A stretch of DNA of 64,000 bases from Massilia solisilvae (lineage in GTDB: Bacteria; Pseudomonadota; Gammaproteobacteria; Burkholderiales; Burkholderiaceae_D). The position numbers were made by a program, and so were the translations under genes. Where the stretch lies: contig NZ_JANUGV010000005.1 in NCBI RefSeq assembly GCF_024753215.1, forward strand, positions 285,445 to 349,444, written 5' to 3'. Positions 1-8,600 of the stretch are shown piece by piece; position 1 is the stretch's first letter; every line of letters starts with the position of its first letter. A model generated the notes under the pieces. The model had not been told where the DNA came from. It saw only the letters and a list, made by a program, of their open reading frames with translations, and ran no database searches.

Positions 1-216
1 GTCTTCGGTCAGGCCAAGGTCGCGCAGGCGGTTGTAACGCATGGCGTTGGCCGAGTGGCAGTTCAGGCAGTAGTTGACGAACAGCTTGGCGCCATTCTGC
101 AGCGACGCCACGCTCGTCGTTTCCGGCGCACGGTCCAGCGCGAAGCCGGCTTCGTTCGCGAATGCCAGTCCGGGCAGCAAGGCCAGGACGGCGATCAGTT
201 TCTGATGGAGTTTCAT
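1..216 (-). CDS. petC: cytochrome c1, bc1 complex (N-terminal part only)
   Basis: This is the N-terminal 72 codons of cytochrome c1, the c-type haem subunit of the ubiquinol:cytochrome c oxidoreductase; the rest lies beyond the left edge. The translation begins MKLHQKLIAVLALLPGLAFA, a clear Sec signal peptide, and carries the covalent haem motif CLNCH at about residues 51-55, followed by SANAMRYNRLRDLGL, typical of the cytochrome c1 family. The start at 216 has a good ribosome binding site (AAAGGA about 6 bases upstream). It lies 31 bases downstream of petB in the same direction, so it is the third gene of the petABC operon. The protein would act in the periplasm, anchored by a C-terminal helix not visible here. 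Confidence 0.93.
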   Translation of the reverse strand, partial: MKLHQKLIAVLALLPGLAFANEAGFALDRAPETTSVASLQNGAKLFVNYCLNCHSANAMRYNRLRDLGLTED

Positions 217-247
217 CTTGTTGTCCTTTGCTCTTTCCGAATGGCGA

Positions 248-1663
248 TTAATGCGGCGTGAAGGTCACGCGCTTGGGCACGGTCTTGAACGTGCCCATCG
301 TGCTCCACCACGGCATCAGGAGGAAGAAGCTAAAGTACAGCAAGGTGCAAGCCTGGGCGATCAGCGTGAAGGCCGGGGTCGGCAGCTGGGTGCCGAGGTA
401 GCCGAGCGTGACGAACGCAATGCCGAACACCAGGTACACGAGCTTGTGCCAGCTCGGACGATAACGGATCGACTTGGCCGGCGACTTGTCCAGCCACGGC
501 AGGCCAGCCAGGATCACCACGGCCGAACCGAACAGCACCACGCCCCAGAACTTCGCGTCCAGCACTTGCGGCAGCATGCCGATTTCGGCCAGCACGGCCA
601 CGCCGGCGATGGTTGCCTTGGTCTTGAACGACAGGCGCGACTTGAGCCAGATGAACACGACGTAGGCGGCCAGGCCAGCCATCACCACCCACATGAAGTC
701 CGCGGTGGTGGCGCGCAGCACCGAGTAGAACGGGGTGAAGTACCAGGTCGGCGCAATGTGCGGCGGGGTCTTCATCGAGTCGGCCGGCAGGAAGTTGTTG
801 TATTCCAGGAAGAAGCCGCCCATTTCCGGCGCAAAGAACACCACCGACGAGAAGATCAGCAGGAACACCGAGGCGCCGAACAGGTCCTTGGTGGTGTAGT
901 ACGGGTGCGACGGAATCGCGTCCACCGGGTGGCCGTCTTCGCCGATGTTCTCTTTGACTTCCACGCCGTCCGGGTTGCCCGAGCCCACTTCGTGCAGTGC
1001 GATCAGGTGCGCAGCCACCAGGCCCAGCAGGACCAGCGGGATTGCGATCACGTGGAACGCGAAGAAGCGGTTCAGGGTGGCATCGGAGACGACGTAGTCG
1101 CCGCGGATCCACAGCGACAGGTCCGGGCCGATGAACGGGATCGCGCCAAACAGGTTCACGATCACCTGGGCGCCCCAGTACGACATCTGGCCCCACGGCA
1201 GCAGGTAGCCGAAGAAGGCTTCGGCCATCAGGCACAGGAAGATCGCAAAGCCGAACAGCCAGATCAGCTCGCGCGGCTTGCGGTACGAACCGTACAGCAG
1301 GCCCCGGGTCATGTGCAGGTACACGATGATGAAGAAGGCCGATGCGCCGGTCGAGTGCATGTAACGCACCAGCCAGCCCCACGGCACTTCACGCATGATG
1401 TATTCGACCGAGCCGAATGCCAGGTTGGCGTCCGGCTTGTAGTGCATGGTCAGGAAGATGCCGGTGACGATCTGCAGCACCAGTACCAGCATGGCCAGCG
1501 AGCCGAAGATGTACCAGAGGTTGAAGTTCTTGGGCGCGTAGTAGCTGCCCCACTGGTCGTTCCACAGCTTGGTGAGCGGGAAGCGGTCATCGACCCACGC
1601 CAGTGCCTTCTTGCCTGCCGGTGCTTCGGCCGGCAGCTTGGTCTCTTTGAATGCGGTAGCCAT
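248..1663 (-). CDS. petB: cytochrome b, bc1 complex
   Basis: Cytochrome b is the membrane core of the bc1 complex, carrying the two b haems and both quinone sites. The 471-residue protein has the expected haem ligands: H103/H117 (RYMHSTGAS, YLHMTRG) and H204/H219 (FAFHVIAIP, AAHLIALH). The second pair is 15 apart, a spacing I recall from beta/gamma-proteobacterial sequences. The Qo-site motif that is PEWY in mitochondria reads PTWY here (residues 305-308, around 740-751). At least eight hydrophobic segments are visible. It starts two bases after the petA stop, so translation is probably coupled, and petC follows. Identity is certain; only the unusual Qo motif stands out. Confidence 0.97.
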   Translation of the reverse strand: MATAFKETKLPAEAPAGKKALAWVDDRFPLTKLWNDQWGSYYAPKNFNLWYIFGSLAMLVLVLQIVTGIFLTMHYKPDANLAFGSVEYIMREVPWGWLVRYMHSTGASAFFIIVYLHMTRGLLYGSYRKPRELIWLFGFAIFLCLMAEAFFGYLLPWGQMSYWGAQVIVNLFGAIPFIGPDLSLWIRGDYVVSDATLNRFFAFHVIAIPLVLLGLVAAHLIALHEVGSGNPDGVEVKENIGEDGHPVDAIPSHPYYTTKDLFGASVFLLIFSSVVFFAPEMGGFFLEYNNFLPADSMKTPPHIAPTWYFTPFYSVLRATTADFMWVVMAGLAAYVVFIWLKSRLSFKTKATIAGVAVLAEIGMLPQVLDAKFWGVVLFGSAVVILAGLPWLDKSPAKSIRYRPSWHKLVYLVFGIAFVTLGYLGTQLPTPAFTLIAQACTLLYFSFFLLMPWWSTMGTFKTVPKRVTFTPH

Positions 1664-1665
1664 GT

Positions 1666-2280
1666 TTATGCCTCGCCTTTCTCGTCTTTGCCGATCAGGA
1701 TCTTGTTATCCGACAGGAACATATACGGAGGGATATCGAGGTTCAGCGGGGCAGGCTTGTTCTTGAACACGCGGCCGGCCAGGTCGAAGGTCGAACCGTG
1801 GCAGGGGCACAGGAAGCCGCCGTGCCAGTCGTCCGGCAGGTTCGGCTGCGGGCCTTCGGCAAAACGCGACGAGGGCGAGCAGCCCAGGTGCGTGCAGATG
1901 CCCACCGTCACCAGCACATCCTTGTGCTCGGCGCGGGAACGGGCTTCGTTCTTGCAGTATTCCGGCATCGGCATCTGGTAGCTCTTGTCGGAGTGCGGAT
2001 CGGCGACCTTGTCGTCGTTCTTCTGCAGGCTGGCCATTTGTTCCGGCGTGCGGCGCATGATCCATACCGGCTTGCCGCGCCATTCGACAACTTTCATCTC
2101 GCCTGGTTTCACGTCCGAGATGTCCACCTCGACCGGCGCGCCGGCTGCTTTTGCGCGCTCCGATGGCTGGAAGGTGCTCACTAGGACTCCCGCCGTGGAA
2201 ACACCGACTACCCCGCCCGCCGCGCATGTCGCTGCGAGCAGGCCGCGTCGGCCTGAATCGACCTGCTTATCGTTACTCAT
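1666..2280 (-). CDS. petA: Rieske iron-sulfur protein, bc1 complex
   Basis: This is the Rieske [2Fe-2S] subunit that takes electrons from ubiquinol at the Qo site and passes them to cytochrome c1. The 204-residue protein has an N-terminal twin-arginine signal-anchor (RRGLLAAT, residues 11-18, then a hydrophobic stretch), and the two cluster-binding boxes CTHLGC (C129, H131, C134) and CPCHGS (C158, C160, H161). These supply two Cys and two His ligands plus the disulfide pair. It is the first gene of petABC; a perfect -10 hexamer lies about 65 bases upstream. The length and C-terminal strand pattern are normal for the family. Confidence 0.97.
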   Translation of the reverse strand: MSNDKQVDSGRRGLLAATCAAGGVVGVSTAGVLVSTFQPSERAKAAGAPVEVDISDVKPGEMKVVEWRGKPVWIMRRTPEQMASLQKNDDKVADPHSDKSYQMPMPEYCKNEARSRAEHKDVLVTVGICTHLGCSPSSRFAEGPQPNLPDDWHGGFLCPCHGSTFDLAGRVFKNKPAPLNLDIPPYMFLSDNKILIGKDEKGEA

Positions 2281-2343
2281 ACCAATCCACTCCGTTAAAT
2301 ACGAATCTTTTAAGAATCAATAAAGAGCTTCCAGCAACCCAAA

Positions 2344-2372
2344 ATTATATGTGAATGGGGAACTTAACTAAA
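2344..2372 (-). promoter_or_regulatory. candidate sigma-70 promoter of petABC
   Basis: On the minus strand a perfect TATAAT (complement of 2344-2349) lies 17 bases from a weak -35-like TTTAGT (complement of 2367-2372). The stretch is markedly A/T-rich for this genome. Transcription would start near 2337 and leave a roughly 57-base leader before petA. The -35 match is poor, so this is a candidate only. Confidence 0.4.
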
Positions 2373-2548
2373 GAAAAAAGAATTACCTTGTCTACAAGAA
2401 AACGAAAATCAGACATTCCCGCCCGCTGGCCGGGGCCGTCAATACGTCCGCGTGCCCGGCCGGCGCAGGGACGGGCTGCCGCAGGCCGATGGCTTGGGGT
2501 ATCATCGTGCTGCACAATTGACAAAACCTCTCCCCACAAGGACTAAAC

Positions 2549-2962
2549 ATGGCGATGCTGGAAGATTTCAAGCGTTTTGCGATGAAAGGGAGCATGATCG
2601 ACCTCGCGGTCGGCGTGATCATCGGTGCGGCGTTCAGCAAGATCGTCGATTCGCTGGTGGCGGACATCATCATGCCGCCCATCAGCCTGCTGATCGGCGG
2701 GCTCGACTTTTCGAGCTACTACGTCCCGCTCAACCACCAGGCCTATGGCTTGCCCTTGGCCGAGGCGAAGAAGGCGGGCGCGGTGTTCGCGTACGGCAAT
2801 TTCCTCACCGTGCTGCTGAACTTCGTGATCCTGGCGTTCATCATCTTCCAGATGGTGCGGCTGGTGAGCCGCGTGCGCGCCCCGGCCCCCCAGCCCGAAC
2901 CTGCCGGACCGGCCGAAGAGATCCTGCTGCTGCGCGAGATCCGGGACTCGCTGAGAAAATGA
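2549..2962 (+). CDS. mscL: large-conductance mechanosensitive channel MscL
   Basis: MscL is an inner-membrane homopentamer that opens under membrane tension to release solutes during hypo-osmotic shock. The 137-residue protein has the diagnostic N-terminal amphipathic helix and first transmembrane helix ([20 protein letters not shown], about residues 7-26). A second transmembrane helix (about residues 85-103) and a charged C-terminal helix ending [12 protein letters not shown] follow. The length is normal for the family. The start at 2549 follows AAGGAC by a few bases. It is divergent from petA across a 268-base A/T-rich gap and is followed 21 bases later by an HtrA-type protease gene, possibly co-transcribed. 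Confidence 0.96.
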   Translation: MAMLEDFKRFAMKGSMIDLAVGVIIGAAFSKIVDSLVADIIMPPISLLIGGLDFSSYYVPLNHQAYGLPLAEAKKAGAVFAYGNFLTVLLNFVILAFIIFQMVRLVSRVRAPAPQPEPAGPAEEILLLREIRDSLRK

Positions 2963-2983
2963 CATGAGGCACCGCCGTCGCCG

Positions 2984-4129
2984 ATGAAACGCTTTTGGTT
3001 GATCTTTGCCCAGACCGTCACCGTTGCGCTGGGTTTGTACATGGTGGTGGCCGCACTGCGGCCGGAATGGCTCGGGCGGCAGGTGACGCAGGTGCAGGTG
3101 GGCACAGGGCAGCGCTCGGTGCCGGTGCTGCAGGCCGGCCCCGCGCCGGTGCCCGGCAGCTACCGCGAGGCGGCGGGCCGGGCGATGCCGGCGGTGGTCA
3201 ATGTCTTGACGAGCAAGGCGCTGCGCAACTCGCACCCCATGCTCAAGGATCCGTTCTTCAAGCGCTTTTTCGGCGACCGCCCGCCCGAGGAGCAGCTGGC
3301 CAGCCTGGGCTCGGGGGTGATCGTCAGCGCCGACGGCTACATCCTGACCAACTACCACGTGGTGGAAGCGGCGGACGAGATCGAGGTCGGCCTGGCCGAC
3401 GGGCGCAAGGAAGCGGCGACCATCGTCGGCACCGATCCCGAGACCGACCTGGCCGTCATCCGCATCAAGGCGCGCAACTTGCCGGTGATGGTGATGGGGC
3501 AGGTGGAGCAGGCGCGCGTGGGCGACGTGGTGCTGGCGATCGGCAACCCGTTCGGCGTGGGCCAGACGGTCACGATGGGCATCATCTCTGCGCTCGGGCG
3601 CAACAACCTGCACATCAACCACTTCGAAAACTTCATCCAGACCGACGCCGCGATCAACTTCGGCAACTCGGGTGGCGCGCTGGTGGACAGCAACGGCAAC
3701 CTGCTGGGCATCAATTCGGCGATCTATTCGCAGACCGGCGGCTCGGTGGGCATCGGCTTTGCCATTCCCGTGTCCACCGCCCGGATGGTGCTCGAGCAGA
3801 TCATCCAGCACGGCCAGGTGGTGCGCGGCTGGATCGGCATCGAGTCGCAGGACATCACGCCGGAACTGGCCGACAGCTTTGGCCTGGGACGGCAAAGCGG
3901 CGCGATCATCGCCGGGGTGGTGCGCGGCGGGCCGGCCGACAAGGCGGGCATGCGGCCGGGCGACATCCTGCTCAAGGTCGAGGGCAAGCCGGTTGCCAAC
4001 ACCAGCGACATGCTCAACCTGATCGCCCAGCTGCAGCCGGGCGGCAAGGCCAGGATGACCGTGATGCGCAAGAACCGTGAGTCGGTGCTGGACGTGACCG
4101 TTGGCCGGCGCCCGCGCCAGGTCGAATAA
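2984..4129 (+). CDS. membrane-anchored HtrA/Do-family serine protease (DegS-like, one PDZ)
   Basis: This is a trypsin-like periplasmic protease of the HtrA (S1C) family for envelope protein quality control. The 381-residue protein starts with an uncleaved-looking signal anchor (residues about 4-25), then the protease domain. The catalytic triad is visible as H125 (LTNYHVV), D155 (TDPETDLAVI) and S229 (NFGNSGGAL). A single PDZ domain follows (about residues 280-375, with AGMRPGDILLKV). One PDZ plus an N-terminal anchor matches DegS-type proteins rather than the two-PDZ DegP/DegQ. Whether it cleaves an anti-sigma factor as DegS does cannot be told from the sequence. It lies 21 bases after mscL and upstream of petABC, a setting I recall from other Burkholderiales. 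Confidence 0.9.
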   Translation: MKRFWLIFAQTVTVALGLYMVVAALRPEWLGRQVTQVQVGTGQRSVPVLQAGPAPVPGSYREAAGRAMPAVVNVLTSKALRNSHPMLKDPFFKRFFGDRPPEEQLASLGSGVIVSADGYILTNYHVVEAADEIEVGLADGRKEAATIVGTDPETDLAVIRIKARNLPVMVMGQVEQARVGDVVLAIGNPFGVGQTVTMGIISALGRNNLHINHFENFIQTDAAINFGNSGGALVDSNGNLLGINSAIYSQTGGSVGIGFAIPVSTARMVLEQIIQHGQVVRGWIGIESQDITPELADSFGLGRQSGAIIAGVVRGGPADKAGMRPGDILLKVEGKPVANTSDMLNLIAQLQPGGKARMTVMRKNRESVLDVTVGRRPRQVE

Positions 4130-4157
4130 CAAGCAACAACAACGATAAAGGGATGCC

Positions 4158-4850
4158 ATGCACCTGCGCGACCTTACGCAGTTTTTAACCGAGCTGGGCG
4201 AGAACAACAACCGCCCCTGGTTCCTCTGGAACAAACCGCGCTTCGATATCCTGCGCACCGAGTTCCACGAAGTGGTGACGGAACTGATCCGCGAGCTGTC
4301 GAAGTTCGACAAGGAAGTGGCGGCCTGCGACCCGAAGAAGGCGATCTTCCGCATCTACCGCGACACCCGGTTTTCGAACGACAAGACGCCGTACAAGACC
4401 TACTTCTCGGCCGGCGTTGCGCCCAAGGACAAGCGGCGCCCGAGCGAAGCCGGTGGTCCCACCTATTACTTCCACATCGAAGGCGATGGCAGGCTGCTGT
4501 TCGGCGCCGGCGAATACATGCCGCCTGCGCCGCGCCTGAAGGCGATCCGCGAGCACGTCGTCAACGATGCGACAGGCTTCGCCAAAATGTTGAAGAATAA
4601 GCATCTGCGCGAGACCTACGGCAGCCTGCGCGAGGACGAAGGCAAGTTGCAGCGGCCGCCCAAGGGCTTCGACCCCGATCATCCGCTGGTCGAGTACCTC
4701 AAGCTCAAAAGCTATTTCGTGTGGGTGGAGCAGCCGCTCGACCTGAACGCACCCGAAAAGCTGGTGCCGCAGCTCGCGCGCGGATTCAAGGACGCCTTTG
4801 CGCTGGTCACGTGGCTGCGCGGGGTTCCACAAACGGCGCAACAGGAATAA
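4158..4850 (+). CDS. DUF2461 (TIGR02453) family protein
   Basis: This conserved 230-residue protein of unknown function resembles the DUF2461/TIGR02453 family. Recognisable features are the N-terminal FLTELGENNNRPWFLWNK (about residues 9-26), the central IFRIYRDTRFSNDKTPYKT (about residues 72-90) and the YYFHIE segment followed by GAGEYMPP. No signal peptide or membrane segment is visible, so it should be cytoplasmic. The start at 4158 has AAAGGG 5-10 bases upstream. It follows the protease gene by 28 bases and precedes the cupin gene by 14 bases, so the three are probably one transcript. No catalytic role has been established that I know of. Confidence 0.85.
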   Translation: MHLRDLTQFLTELGENNNRPWFLWNKPRFDILRTEFHEVVTELIRELSKFDKEVAACDPKKAIFRIYRDTRFSNDKTPYKTYFSAGVAPKDKRRPSEAGGPTYYFHIEGDGRLLFGAGEYMPPAPRLKAIREHVVNDATGFAKMLKNKHLRETYGSLREDEGKLQRPPKGFDPDHPLVEYLKLKSYFVWVEQPLDLNAPEKLVPQLARGFKDAFALVTWLRGVPQTAQQE

Positions 4851-4864
4851 ACCGGGAGAGTGAC

Positions 4865-5245
4865 ATGGCCTTGCAACACGCGGCATCGGGCGAGCGGATC
4901 AAGCTGCAACGCGGCGAAGACGACATTGCTAACTTTACCTCGGTGGCGCTGATTAAGACCGATCACATGGAGCTGATCCGGCTGGTCGTCACCCGCGACA
5001 AGCCGCTGCCCGAGCACCGGGTCGAGGGCGAGATGACGCTCTTGTGCCTGGAAGGCGAGATCGCGTTCGATGCGCACGGACGCACCACCATCCTGCAGCC
5101 GAACGAAATGGTGTACCTGGCCGCCGGCGAGCCGCACTCGGTGCGCGCCAACAAGGATGCGGTGGCGCTGCTGACCATTTTGCTGCATCCCGGCGACAAC
5201 AGCGGCGGCCCCACGCGCGACCCGCGCGGGGCGCCGAATACCTGA
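4865..5245 (+). CDS. small cupin-domain protein
   Basis: This is a 126-residue single-domain cupin (beta-barrel) protein. The start is set at 4865, preceded by GGGAGAG. The two cupin motifs can be traced as PLPEHRVEGEMTLLCLEGEI (about residues 49-68) and QPNEMVYLAAGEPHSVRA (about residues 80-97). These keep two potential metal-ligand histidines (in PEHR and EPHSV), but the first motif has a single His, so the metal site may be incomplete. The substrate is unknown. It lies 14 bases after the DUF2461 gene. Family A repeats begin only 12 bases downstream of its stop and may end the transcript. Confidence 0.8.
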   Translation: MALQHAASGERIKLQRGEDDIANFTSVALIKTDHMELIRLVVTRDKPLPEHRVEGEMTLLCLEGEIAFDAHGRTTILQPNEMVYLAAGEPHSVRANKDAVALLTILLHPGDNSGGPTRDPRGAPNT

Positions 5246-5257
5246 ACCTGTGGGTCC

Positions 5258-5376
5258 GCAGGGTGGGCGGCTTTGCCGCCCACGCGTTCAAACATCGCTG
5301 GATAAATGGGGCAGGCGGCGCTGGCCACGCAGGCCGGGGCTGAACGCGTGGGCGGGAAACCCGCCCACCCTACGCA
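5258..5376. repeat. family A intergenic repeat, inverted pair
   Basis: Two inverted copies of the family A element lie between the convergent cupin gene and gpsA. The first copy spans 5258-5290 (GCAGGGTGGGCGG, loop, CCGCCCACGCGTTCA) and its reverse complement spans 5341-5376 (TGAACGCGTGGGCGG ... CCGCCCACCCTACG). Each copy folds into its own hairpin and the two can pair with each other across about 50 bases. The element recurs at five other intergenic sites in this window. It may act as a bidirectional terminator or mRNA-end stabiliser; that is inference. Confidence 0.85.
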
Positions 5377-5386
5377 GGGAGCGTTT

Positions 5387-6415
5387 TTACGCGAGCTCGT
5401 TGCGCGGGTCGCGCGCGAGCAGCTGCGACACCATCGACGACGCGCTCACGCCGTCGAACAGCACGCCGGCCACCGCATTGGTGATCGGCATATCCACCCC
5501 CAGCTTGTGCGCCAGCTCGCGCACTGCCTTGGCGCACGGCACGCCTTCGGCCACGTGGCCCAGTTCCGCGACGATGGTTTCGAGCGGTTTGCCCTGCGCC
5601 AGCGCCAGCCCCACGCGCCGGTTGCGCGACAGGTCGCCGGTACAGGTCAGGATCAGATCGCCCATGCCGGTCAGGCCCATGAAGGTGGCCGGCTTGGCGC
5701 CCAGCGCAATGCCCAGCCGGGTGATCTCGGCCAGCCCGCGCGTGATGAGCGCGGCGCGCGCGTTGAGCCCCAGCCCCAGGCCATCGGACGCGCCGGTCGC
5801 AATCGCCAGGATGTTCTTGACCGCGCCGCCCACTTCCACACCCACCATGTCGTCGCAGGCATAGACGCGGATGCTGCCGCCGTGCACCGCCGACACCACG
5901 CGCTCGCGCAGCGCGGCCGAATCGGACGCGACCGTCAGCGCACACGGCAAGCCGCGCGCCACTTCCTGCGCAAACGATGGCCCCGACAGCACGGCCGACG
6001 GCACCGCGTTGCCCAGCACCTCGCGCACCACCTGGTGCGGCAGCAGGCCGGTCTCGTATTCGAAGCCCTTGCACAGCCAAACCACGTTCGGGATCGGGCG
6101 CTCCTTCAGCTGCTGCATCAGCGGGCGCAGCCCGGCCACCGGGCAGGCCGCGATCAGGAGCGGCGCTTCGTCCACCCCGGCGCTCGTGACGTGAGCACAA
6201 GCCTGCTCGAAATCGGCAGTGACGCGCAGTGCCGGCGGCAGCGGGTAGCCGGCCAGGTAGTCGGTGTTTTCGCGGGCCGCCTCGAGGGTGGCCATTTGCG
6301 CCGGATTGCGGCCCCACAGCAGCACGTCATGGCGGCTGGCCAGGGCAATGGCAACGGCAGTGCCCCAGGCGCCAGCGCCGAGGACGGTGATCTTGTGTCG
6401 TTTTGGATCGTGCAT
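5387..6415 (-). CDS. gpsA: glycerol-3-phosphate dehydrogenase [NAD(P)+]
   Basis: GpsA reduces dihydroxyacetone phosphate to sn-glycerol 3-phosphate, the backbone for phospholipid synthesis, in the cytoplasm. The 342-residue protein has the N-terminal dinucleotide-binding loop [10 protein letters not shown] (residues 13-22). The family signatures [29 protein letters not shown] (with the catalytic Lys region) and [13 protein letters not shown] are also present. Length is normal. It is the last of a minus-strand run rhodanese-grxC-secB-gpsA, an order widely kept in beta- and gamma-proteobacteria. It converges with the cupin gene across a pair of family A repeats. Confidence 0.96.
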   Translation of the reverse strand: MHDPKRHKITVLGAGAWGTAVAIALASRHDVLLWGRNPAQMATLEAARENTDYLAGYPLPPALRVTADFEQACAHVTSAGVDEAPLLIAACPVAGLRPLMQQLKERPIPNVVWLCKGFEYETGLLPHQVVREVLGNAVPSAVLSGPSFAQEVARGLPCALTVASDSAALRERVVSAVHGGSIRVYACDDMVGVEVGGAVKNILAIATGASDGLGLGLNARAALITRGLAEITRLGIALGAKPATFMGLTGMGDLILTCTGDLSRNRRVGLALAQGKPLETIVAELGHVAEGVPCAKAVRELAHKLGVDMPITNAVAGVLFDGVSASSMVSQLLARDPRNELA

Positions 6416-6490
6416 GGAGACCCGGCGGAAGTGAGTGGCCGGATGGCGGGACGATCCGGCGCGGCGGCTGCCGCACCGGACGTGCTTGAC

Positions 6491-6952
6491 TTACTGCTGC
6501 GGCTGGCCAGCGGCGGCTTCAGCCATGGCTTGCTGGCGCTGCTGGTAGAAGGCTTCGAAGTTGATCTCGGCCAGGTGCACCGGCGGGAAGCCGGCACGGG
6601 TGATCACGTCAGCGATGTTGCTGCGCAGGTAGGGGTACACGATGTTCGGGCAGCCGATGCCCAGCAGCGGGTCCATCTGGTCAGCCGGGATGTTGCGGGC
6701 TTCGAAGATGCCTGCCTGCTTGCCTTCGACCAGGAACGCGACCTTGTCCTTGACCTTGGCGGTCACGGTGATGGTGACGGTGCTTTCGTAGATGCCATCG
6801 GCGATGCTCTCGGCGCCGACGTCCAGCGAGACCTCGATCGACGGGGCTTCCTGCTCGAGGAAGATCGACGGCGAGTTCGGTTGTTCCAGCGACATGTCCT
6901 TCAGGTACACGCGCTGGATTTGAAATACGGGTTGCAGGTTTTCGTCAGCCAT
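6491..6952 (-). CDS. secB: protein-export chaperone SecB
   Basis: SecB is a cytoplasmic tetrameric chaperone that keeps preproteins unfolded and delivers them to SecA. The 153-residue protein shows the family landmarks [20 protein letters not shown] (about residues 6-25), the conserved [19 protein letters not shown] segment and [20 protein letters not shown] near residue 110-130. The C-terminal end is Gln/Ala-rich. It lies between grxC (121-base gap upstream) and gpsA (75-base gap downstream) in the same direction. A perfect 8-bp hairpin sits just upstream of its start. Confidence 0.96.
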   Translation of the reverse strand: MADENLQPVFQIQRVYLKDMSLEQPNSPSIFLEQEAPSIEVSLDVGAESIADGIYESTVTITVTAKVKDKVAFLVEGKQAGIFEARNIPADQMDPLLGIGCPNIVYPYLRSNIADVITRAGFPPVHLAEINFEAFYQQRQQAMAEAAAGQPQQ

Positions 6953-6976
6953 GGAACGCTTTCGTTAAATGTGTGG

Positions 6977-6997
6977 GGAACGGCAAGCCGCCGTTCC
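6977..6997. other. short perfect hairpin upstream of secB
   Basis: GGAACGGC (6977-6984) and GCCGTTCC (6990-6997) are perfect complementary arms around a 5-base loop, 25 bases upstream of the secB start on the minus strand. No T-run follows in either direction, so a Rho-independent terminator is unlikely. It could be a leader structure in the secB mRNA. Confidence 0.45.
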
Positions 6998-7074
6998 GGG
7001 TGTGCTTAAAGTAAACGCGACGGCAATTGTAGCAAAATCAATTTGCAAACAATAGCTTTGGCGCCGCGGCGCAA

Positions 7075-7338
7075 TCAGCCGCCATTTAACAGCGGATCCA
7101 GACGCCCGGCCTGATCGAGCGCATACAAGTCGTCGAATCCGCCGACGTGGGTTTCGCCCACGTAAATCTGGGGCACGGTGCGGCGCCCGGTCTTTTGCAT
7201 CATGATCTGGCGCTGCTCCGGGTCGAGGTCGACGCGGATTTTTTCAATGTCGGTCACACCCTTCGCTTCGAGCAGGCGTTCGGCGCGCACGCAGTACGGG
7301 CAGCTGGCGGTGTGGTAGAGAACAACGTGGGCAGTCAT
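7075..7338 (-). CDS. grxC: glutaredoxin 3
   Basis: This is a small cytoplasmic glutathione-dependent dithiol oxidoreductase. The 87-residue protein carries the classic CPYC active site (C13, C16), the TVPQIYV cis-proline segment and the GGFDDLYALD glutathione-binding segment. The start is placed at 7338 because AAGGAG lies 5 bases upstream; an in-frame ATG five codons earlier lacks such a site. It follows the rhodanese gene by 24 bases in the same direction and precedes secB. The gene order matches the conserved secB-grxC neighbourhood. Confidence 0.94.
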   Translation of the reverse strand: MTAHVVLYHTASCPYCVRAERLLEAKGVTDIEKIRVDLDPEQRQIMMQKTGRRTVPQIYVGETHVGGFDDLYALDQAGRLDPLLNGG

Positions 7339-7362
7339 ACGGACTCCTTCCAATCCTGGGAA

Positions 7363-7764
7363 TTATTTGGTCACGGGCAAGCCTGCAGCCTGCCAGGCGG
7401 ACACGCCGCCGTCCAGGCTCCAGACATCCTCGAAGCCGGCCGCGGCCAGTTGGCGCACTGCCTTGTCCGAGCGGGCGCCGGCCTGGCACACGACCACGAT
7501 GGTGCGGTTTTTCGACTTGTCCAATTCGCCGATGCGGTTTGCCAAGTCTGCCAGCGGAATGTTTTTGGCGTCGCGCAGATGGCCGCCGGAAAACTCGTCG
7601 GCATTGCGCACGTCCAGCACGACGGTCTTGCCGCGGTTGATCAGCTGGGTCACCTGGAGCGGGGTCGCACGCCGGCCAGCCGGACGCAGCGCCGGCCACA
7701 GCAGGGCAATGCCAGAAGCCACGGCGATCGCGACGACGAAAATATGGTCGAGGATAAATTTCAC
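7363..7764 (-). CDS. membrane-anchored rhodanese-like sulfurtransferase
   Basis: This 133-residue protein has an N-terminal transmembrane helix (about residues 5-25) and one rhodanese domain. The active-site loop reads CQAGARS (Cys near residue 93), which fits a persulfide-carrying single-domain rhodanese of the YibN type. The LDVRNADEFSGGHL motif (CH2A-like) is also present. The domain would face the cytoplasm or periplasm depending on anchor orientation; the positively charged RPAGRR after the helix favours the cytoplasm. It is the first gene of the rhodanese-grxC-secB-gpsA run and is divergent from gpmA. The sulfur acceptor is unknown. Confidence 0.88.
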   Translation of the reverse strand: MKFILDHIFVVAIAVASGIALLWPALRPAGRRATPLQVTQLINRGKTVVLDVRNADEFSGGHLRDAKNIPLADLANRIGELDKSKNRTIVVVCQAGARSDKAVRQLAAAGFEDVWSLDGGVSAWQAAGLPVTK

Positions 7765-7851
7765 GTAAGGTCCCGGTTGAAGTGAATCCGAGCATTATAA
7801 AATAGAAGCAGGACCGGATATTTCACGCATCATTTTTTCCAAGAAGAGCTT

Positions 7852-8598
7852 ATGTACAAAATCGTATTCATGCGCCATGGCGAATCGACCTGGAACCTGG
7901 ACAACCGCTTCACCGGCTGGACCGACGTCGACCTGACCGACAAGGGCGTGGCTGAGGCCCGCAGCGCCGGCAAGGTGCTGCGCGAGGCCGGCTTCACCTT
8001 CGACCTGGCCTACACCTCGGTGCTCAAGCGCGCGATCCGCACCCTGTGGCTGACGATGGACGAGATGGACCTGATGTGGCTGCCCGTGAAGAACGACTGG
8101 CGCCTGAACGAGCGCCACTACGGCGCGCTGCAGGGCCTGGACAAGGCCGAGACCGCCGCCAAGTACGGCGACCAGCAGGTGCTGGTCTGGCGCCGCAGCT
8201 ACGACACCCCGCCGCCGGCGCTGGAGGCAGACGATCCGCGCACCTCGTTCAACGACCCGCGCTACGCCGGCCTGCCGAAGTCCGCCATTCCGCTGACCGA
8301 GTGCCTGAAGGACACCGTGGCGCGCGTGCTGCCGTGCTGGAACGACGAGATCGCCCCGGCGATCCGCGCCGGCAAGCAGATCCTGATCTCGGCCCACGGC
8401 AACAGCCTGCGCGCGCTGATCAAGATGCTCGACAACATCAGCGACGAGGACATCGTCGGCCTGAACATCCCCAACGGCCAGCCGCTCGTGTACGAGCTGG
8501 ACGCGGACCTCAAGCCGATCCGCCACTACTACCTGGGCGACCCGGAAGCGATCGCCAAGGCGCAGGCGGCGGTGGCCAACCAAGGGAAGGCCAAGTAA
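7852..8598 (+). CDS. gpmA: 2,3-bisphosphoglycerate-dependent phosphoglycerate mutase
   Basis: This glycolytic enzyme interconverts 3- and 2-phosphoglycerate. The 248-residue protein opens with [15 protein letters not shown], containing the phosphohistidine loop (RHG, His9). It has the family segments [27 protein letters not shown] and [11 protein letters not shown] with the second catalytic His. Length equals that of the E. coli enzyme. It is divergent from the rhodanese gene and is followed within 2 bases by the EnvC-like gene, so glycolysis and cell-wall genes share a transcript. I recall the same gpmA-envC-ctpA arrangement in other betaproteobacteria. Confidence 0.96.
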   Translation: MYKIVFMRHGESTWNLDNRFTGWTDVDLTDKGVAEARSAGKVLREAGFTFDLAYTSVLKRAIRTLWLTMDEMDLMWLPVKNDWRLNERHYGALQGLDKAETAAKYGDQQVLVWRRSYDTPPPALEADDPRTSFNDPRYAGLPKSAIPLTECLKDTVARVLPCWNDEIAPAIRAGKQILISAHGNSLRALIKMLDNISDEDIVGLNIPNGQPLVYELDADLKPIRHYYLGDPEAIAKAQAAVANQGKAK

Positions 8599-8600
8599 TC

